This document shows positions 13,628 through 16,927 of a DNA stretch of 16,927 nucleotides, piece by piece. The notes below the pieces were generated by a model, which did not search any database, had not been told where the DNA came from, and saw nothing but the letters and a program-made list of their open reading frames with translations. The position numbers and the translations under genes are program-made. The number at the start of each line of letters is the position of its first letter. Position 1 is the stretch's first letter. The stretch is from JABIFK01 sp047619225 (GTDB lineage Bacteria; Latescibacterota; UBA2968). The stretch covers positions 1-16,927 of the forward strand of contig JBLHJX010000101.1 of NCBI GenBank assembly GCA_047619225.1. Direction: 5' to 3'.

Positions 13628-14296
13628 ATGTCTGCGATTAGCCAAGCCGTACAAGATTATCTCAAAGCGATCTACAAGCTTCAAAATGGTCGGCTTGCTG
13701 TTGCATCTGTGAACACCTCCATGGTGGCTGAAAAGATGGGTGTGGTAGCTGCTTCGGCAACCAATATGGTCAAAAAATTGGCCGAAATGAAATTGGTCAA
13801 ACATACCCCTTATCAGGGGGTAGAGCTGACAGACACCGGTGAGAAGGTTGCACTGGAAGTTATTCGTCATCATCGACTTTTAGAATTATATCTTGCTGAG
13901 GTACTGGGATATGATTTGGACAAAGTGGACGCAGAAGCAGACCGTCTAGAGCATGTTATTTCCGAAGAATTTGAAGATCGTATTGACAAAGTTTTGGGAT
14001 ACCCTACCATTGACCCGCATGGCGCACCTATTCCCAGCAAAGATGGTGAGATTATTTTTGGGAACTATCGCCCTTTATCAGAGGTTGAAGTGGGGGAGCA
14101 GGTTCAGATTAAACAGGTAAGTGATCAAAGTTCAGAGATGTTGCGTTATATGGGGTCTATGGGACTTCGACCCAACGTTCAGGTGGAAGTTAAAGAACGT
14201 GCGCCTTTTAATGGGCCAATGCAAATTCAGGTTGAAGGTGAAGATCAGTATTCGTTGGGATTAGAAGTTGCCAATCACATTTATGTTTCTTTGTAA
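13628..14296 (+). CDS. mntR: MntR/TroR-type DtxR-family regulator with SH3-like C-terminal domain
   Basis: A full-length DtxR-family metalloregulator of 222 residues: winged helix (about 4-72), dimerisation and metal domain (73-140) and an SH3/FeoA-like domain (about 150-222). Candidate ligands are D10 (QDYLKAIY), H82 and E86 (RHHRLLE), D105, E108 and H109 (AEADRLEH). Aspartates at the DtxR M10 and C102 positions point to Mn rather than Fe, in contrast to the regulator at 5329. The DPHGAPIP turn (129-136) is intact. The start at 13628 is chosen because the family begins there and AAGGA (13613-13617) lies ten bases upstream; the reading frame is open from 13544 but that part is not family-like. 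Position behind troABCD matches the Treponema tro order A-B-C-D-R. The probable target is the dyad at 9096-9122. Confidence 0.94.
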   Translation: MSAISQAVQDYLKAIYKLQNGRLAVASVNTSMVAEKMGVVAASATNMVKKLAEMKLVKHTPYQGVELTDTGEKVALEVIRHHRLLELYLAEVLGYDLDKVDAEADRLEHVISEEFEDRIDKVLGYPTIDPHGAPIPSKDGEIIFGNYRPLSEVEVGEQVQIKQVSDQSSEMLRYMGSMGLRPNVQVEVKERAPFNGPMQIQVEGEDQYSLGLEVANHIYVSL

Positions 14297-14306
14297 AGGT
14301 GGCGGT

Positions 14307-15896
14307 ATGCAAAAAGTGATGGTTATTCTGATGCTAATGGGCGGAACCGCGTTTGCACAGGTTTCGCCTGTTTTGTCTTTAGAAAGTGATCCACAGCTCT
14401 TAGATGTGGTTTGTCGAGCCTGCGCGCACTTTAACCCGGATGCATTGCCCAGTGACAGTCCTTATCACTTAGATAGGGCAACATGTGGCACAATGGCAGT
14501 TATGGGGTTACGCGCCAACTGGGACAAATTGTCCCCGGCGACCAAAACGAGTTTTTCCTTTCTTTTTCAGCAATCACGTCCAACCCGAACAGCGTCTGCA
14601 AAATCTGCCAGTGGACGATTTGACGTACATTACAACACGTCTGGCTTTCACGCCGTTTCTTTGGTAGATGGTGATGCAAATGGGATCCCCGATTATGTAG
14701 ATGAAACAATCAAGGCTTTTGATGCCTCTTGGGATCGCCAAATTACACAGTTGGGCTACAACCCTCCGCCATCAGACGGCGATGGGGTTTATGATATTTA
14801 CATCTCGAGTTTAGGCACACAGTCTGTATATGGGCTTACTTGGCCTGGTGGATCAGATACTGTGATTCCCAGCCATATTGAGATAGATAACAATTTTACA
14901 GATGCCAATGTTTATTTTACACAAGGGATTGATGGGCTAAAAGTAACGGCGGCCCACGAATTTTTTCATGCCATCCAATTTGGTTATTATGCCGACTTTG
15001 GCGCATCTTGGTGGCAAGAGATGACGGCCACTTGGATGGAAGATGTTGTGTATCCAGATATTAATGACTTCTATGCTTATTTGCCCGGCCGGCTAAATGA
15101 CCCTGAGGCTTCGATAGACGCTGGGGGAATTCACCCGTTTGGCGGTGCCGTTTATGCACATCATATGGAACAAGTTTATGGAATCGATGCCGTTCGCATT
15201 GTATGGGAGTCGCTCCTATCGCGGGCACCCAAAAATTATCAGCTCAGTGAAATTAATCTGGCCATGCCTGGTGGCGAATTTGCAAATGTATTGCCCCGTT
15301 ATGCTGTTTGGAATTATTTAACCAACACGCGGGCAAGGCCCAATTATTATGTTGAGGCTGCAGATATATTGTCGGTGAAACACCGTGACTTGGGTGCCAG
15401 TGGCAGTGGCACGGGTTCTGCCACCGTCGACCATTTGGGCGCAACCTATGTCCGTGTGGAAACGGCTGGACTTTCGGGTGGGTTACGTGGCATCTTCACA
15501 TTGTCAAGTGCCAGTTCTTGGACTTTTGTTGTGGCATTGGTACAGGCCAGTCGTATTGAACTGCTCTGGCCACAATCGGGCACTGTTGTGGTACCCAATG
15601 TGAATCGGTTTCAAGAAGTGGTGTTTATCCCCATTGTAACATCTTTAACCGATGACAATTTGCGTGTTGATTATACAATTTCGTCCGGTGTTGGCAACAG
15701 CACGGCATCTGACTTGGTCGCCGACTTTGACAATGATGGAAATGTGAATTTTAACGATTTTCTTACCTTTGCGGATGGGTTCGGAGTTGCACCTCTCTCG
15801 CCGTCGCACAATCCTCGGTCAGATTTGAACGGAGATGGTCCGGTTGATTTTCATGACTTTCTCCTTTTTGCATCTCATTTCGGTGAGTCACGATAA
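14307..15896 (+). CDS. Secreted HEXXH metalloprotease-like protein with EF-hand/dockerin-like C-terminal repeats
   Basis: The 529-residue exported protein begins with a signal peptide (1-17; MQKVM, hydrophobic core, then AFA before QVS). The catalytic candidate is HEFFHAIQFGYY (217-228), a zinc-binding HEXXH, followed by WWQEMTATWMED (235-246), where E238 or E245 may be the third ligand. This layout matches the putative metalloproteases annotated as MXAN_6640-like. Aspartate-rich loops DGDANGIPDYVD (121-132) and SDGDGVYD (156-163) could bind calcium. The C-terminus carries two EF-hand/dockerin-like repeats, DFDNDGNVNFNDFLTFA (473-489) and DLNGDGPVDFHDFLLFA (506-522), each ending in a Phe-Gly pair (FG). 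Such tails are common in secreted proteins of FCB-group and related phyla. ATG 14307, preceded by AAGGTGG, starts 10 bases after mntR and probably shares its transcript. The protease substrate is unknown. Confidence 0.88.
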   Translation: MQKVMVILMLMGGTAFAQVSPVLSLESDPQLLDVVCRACAHFNPDALPSDSPYHLDRATCGTMAVMGLRANWDKLSPATKTSFSFLFQQSRPTRTASAKSASGRFDVHYNTSGFHAVSLVDGDANGIPDYVDETIKAFDASWDRQITQLGYNPPPSDGDGVYDIYISSLGTQSVYGLTWPGGSDTVIPSHIEIDNNFTDANVYFTQGIDGLKVTAAHEFFHAIQFGYYADFGASWWQEMTATWMEDVVYPDINDFYAYLPGRLNDPEASIDAGGIHPFGGAVYAHHMEQVYGIDAVRIVWESLLSRAPKNYQLSEINLAMPGGEFANVLPRYAVWNYLTNTRARPNYYVEAADILSVKHRDLGASGSGTGSATVDHLGATYVRVETAGLSGGLRGIFTLSSASSWTFVVALVQASRIELLWPQSGTVVVPNVNRFQEVVFIPIVTSLTDDNLRVDYTISSGVGNSTASDLVADFDNDGNVNFNDFLTFADGFGVAPLSPSHNPRSDLNGDGPVDFHDFLLFASHFGESR

Positions 15897-15916
15897 GCTC
15901 TTTTTCTCCAAAATTT

Positions 15917-15946
15917 CGGTCGGGATCACATTTCGACCGTTTTTTT
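15917..15946 (+). terminator. Rho-independent terminator after the metalloprotease gene
   Basis: CGGTCG (15917-15922) pairs with CGACCG (15934-15939) around an 11-base loop, followed by seven T (15940-15946). It begins 20 bases after the stop codon. Confidence 0.85.
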
Positions 15947-15977
15947 ATGGCGATAAGCTAAAAAAATGTGGGTGAAA

Positions 15978-16007
15978 TTGGTCTGGTTGGGTGGTTTTTG
16001 TTATATT
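15978..16007 (+). promoter_or_regulatory. Possible promoter of map
   Basis: TTGGTC (15978-15983), an 18-base spacer and TATATT (16002-16007) lie just before the GTG start at 16034, with the preceding terminator ending at 15946. The -35 is only a partial match. Confidence 0.4.
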
Positions 16008-16033
16008 GGTGGGGTTGAAAAGGGAGGTGCCTT

Positions 16034-16804
16034 GTGATTGCATTAAGAACAGAACGCGAACTTGAACTGATGGTTGAGGCCAATCGCATTGTCGGTGAAG
16101 CCCATCGTGCCTTGGTGCCATTGGTAAAAGCGGGTGTTAAAACCAAAGAATTAGATGCCATAGCAGAAGACGTGATTCGGTCTTTTGGGGCAGAACCTGC
16201 ATTTAAAGGGTATCACGGTTATCCAGCCACCATTTGTATTTCTATTAATGAACAAGTGGTTCACGGCATCCCGGGGGATCGCATGTTGCTGGACGGGGAT
16301 ATCGTTAGCATTGATATTGGGTCCAAACTGCGGGGCTACTATGGTGACCAAGCCATTACCCGCACGGTGGGCGAGATTTCACCCCAAGAGCAGACATTGT
16401 TGCGCGTGACACGCGAATCGTTGTTCAAGGGCATCGAAAAAGCTGTGGCAGGGGGTCGGTTGGGGGATATTGGTGGCGCGATTCAAGGTTGGGTTGAAGA
16501 TCATGGTTTTTCGGTCGTGCGCCAATTTGTTGGCCATGGCATTGGCCGTAAGTTGCATGAAGATCCACCGGTACCCAATTATGCGCCTCCTGAACGCAAC
16601 CCACGGTTGCGCAAGGGTATGGTATTGGCCATTGAACCCATGGTCAATTTGGGAACACCTGACGTGGAAGTTGCCGATGATGGATGGACGGCTTCGGCAA
16701 CAGATGGTTTGCCTTCGGCTCATTTTGAACATGTGGTCGCGATTACACACGATGGACCACGCATTTTGACCATGATGGAAGAAGATATCATGGTTGTGGC
16801 ATAG
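16034..16804 (+). CDS. map: Methionine aminopeptidase, type I
   Basis: This essential cytoplasmic enzyme removes the initiator methionine from new proteins. The 256 residues match type I bacterial enzymes without an N-terminal zinc-finger extension or the type II insert. All five metal ligands are present: D94 (VSIDIG), D105 (YYGDQA), H168 (FVGHGIG), E201 (LAIEPM) and E232 (HFEHV). H77 of VVHGIP is the usual substrate-side histidine. The GTG start has GGGAGG (16022-16027) six bases upstream. In many organisms map lies beside ribosomal-protein or secY genes, but here it stands after a secreted protease and before a lipoprotein, so it may be a relocated or second copy; the window cannot tell. 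Its stop lies 13 bases before the next start. Confidence 0.97.
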   Translation: MIALRTERELELMVEANRIVGEAHRALVPLVKAGVKTKELDAIAEDVIRSFGAEPAFKGYHGYPATICISINEQVVHGIPGDRMLLDGDIVSIDIGSKLRGYYGDQAITRTVGEISPQEQTLLRVTRESLFKGIEKAVAGGRLGDIGGAIQGWVEDHGFSVVRQFVGHGIGRKLHEDPPVPNYAPPERNPRLRKGMVLAIEPMVNLGTPDVEVADDGWTASATDGLPSAHFEHVVAITHDGPRILTMMEEDIMVVA

Positions 16805-16817
16805 GGAGGGTTTGGGA

Positions 16818-16927
16818 GTGTTGAAACGAACGTTGTGTTTTTTTGTACTTTGTGCGTTGGGGTGTCACCAAAATTATGAAGAAGGGTCTCACCCGCAACC
16901 TATACCGCCACAGCCGGTCCAAATGCC
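16818..16927 (+). CDS. Lipoprotein, N-terminal part only (cut by window end)
   Basis: Thirty-six complete codons are visible. The GTG at 16818 is preceded by GGGAGGG (16804-16810), seven bases away; a TTG at 16821 is the alternative. The product starts MLKRTLCFFVLCALGCHQN, a lipoprotein signal with basic n-region, hydrophobic core and lipobox ALGC, giving acyl-Cys C16. After it comes a low-complexity Pro/Gln-rich stretch (PQPIPPQPVQ) that looks like a flexible linker. The start lies 13 bases after map, so the two may be co-transcribed. No function can be given from this fragment. Confidence 0.75.
   Translation, partial: MLKRTLCFFVLCALGCHQNYEEGSHPQPIPPQPVQM

Noticed and set aside
14268..14306. 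Upstream in-frame start for the metalloprotease
   Set aside because: It lies inside the mntR coding region and would put a non-signal sequence before the clear signal peptide at 14307.

Overview
The window is 16.9 kb of moderate-GC, densely packed bacterial DNA with strong Shine-Dalgarno sites and consensus sigma-70 promoters. It is chromosomal in character: I see no phage, insertion sequence, tRNA, rRNA or CRISPR array. Lipoprotein signals, a secreted metalloprotease with C-terminal EF-hand/dockerin-like repeats, and sugar-acid genes of the SMP-30, Gfo/Idh/MocA and UxaA families suggest a heterotrophic diderm, possibly from an uncultured FCB-group phylum such as Latescibacterota. That placement is inference only.

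Left part (1-5149), carbohydrate/sugar-acid metabolism: a gluconolactonase-like gene leaves the left edge on the minus strand and is divergent from a Gfo/Idh/MocA dehydrogenase (834-1892). A small conserved basic protein follows (2071-2364). A shared hairpin terminator separates it from a convergent 901-residue GarD/UxaA-type dehydratase (2444-5149). This dehydratase contains a second, diverged copy of its own core. The cysteine signatures survive only in the second copy and the CGGSD-type signature only in the first.

Middle part (5196-8561), ferrous iron uptake: a DtxR-type regulator, feoA, feoB and a short Cys-rich FeoB-associated membrane protein form one tight operon. A consensus promoter precedes it, with a perfect 26-bp palindrome just downstream of the -10. 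A strong bidirectional terminator closes the operon.

Right-middle part (8619-14296), Mn/Zn-type metal uptake: an ArsR/SmtB-type sensor is divergent from a troABCD-like ABC operon, with a MntR/TroR-type DtxR regulator behind it. The gene order A-B-C-D-R is that of the Treponema tro operon. Both permeases carry a C-terminal cytoplasmic DtxR-like domain that keeps metal-ligand residues, so the transporter may sense the metal it imports. The tro promoter has a TTTAG-N6-CTAAA dyad over its -10.

Right end: a secreted HEXXH metalloprotease lies 10 bases behind mntR. After a terminator come methionine aminopeptidase (map) and the start of a lipoprotein cut by the window edge.

Taken together, about 9 kb form a transition-metal homeostasis island (Fe(II) and Mn/Zn import) with four DtxR-type domains and one ArsR sensor, beside a sugar-acid catabolic cluster. 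There is no gene-free stretch longer than about 200 bases.
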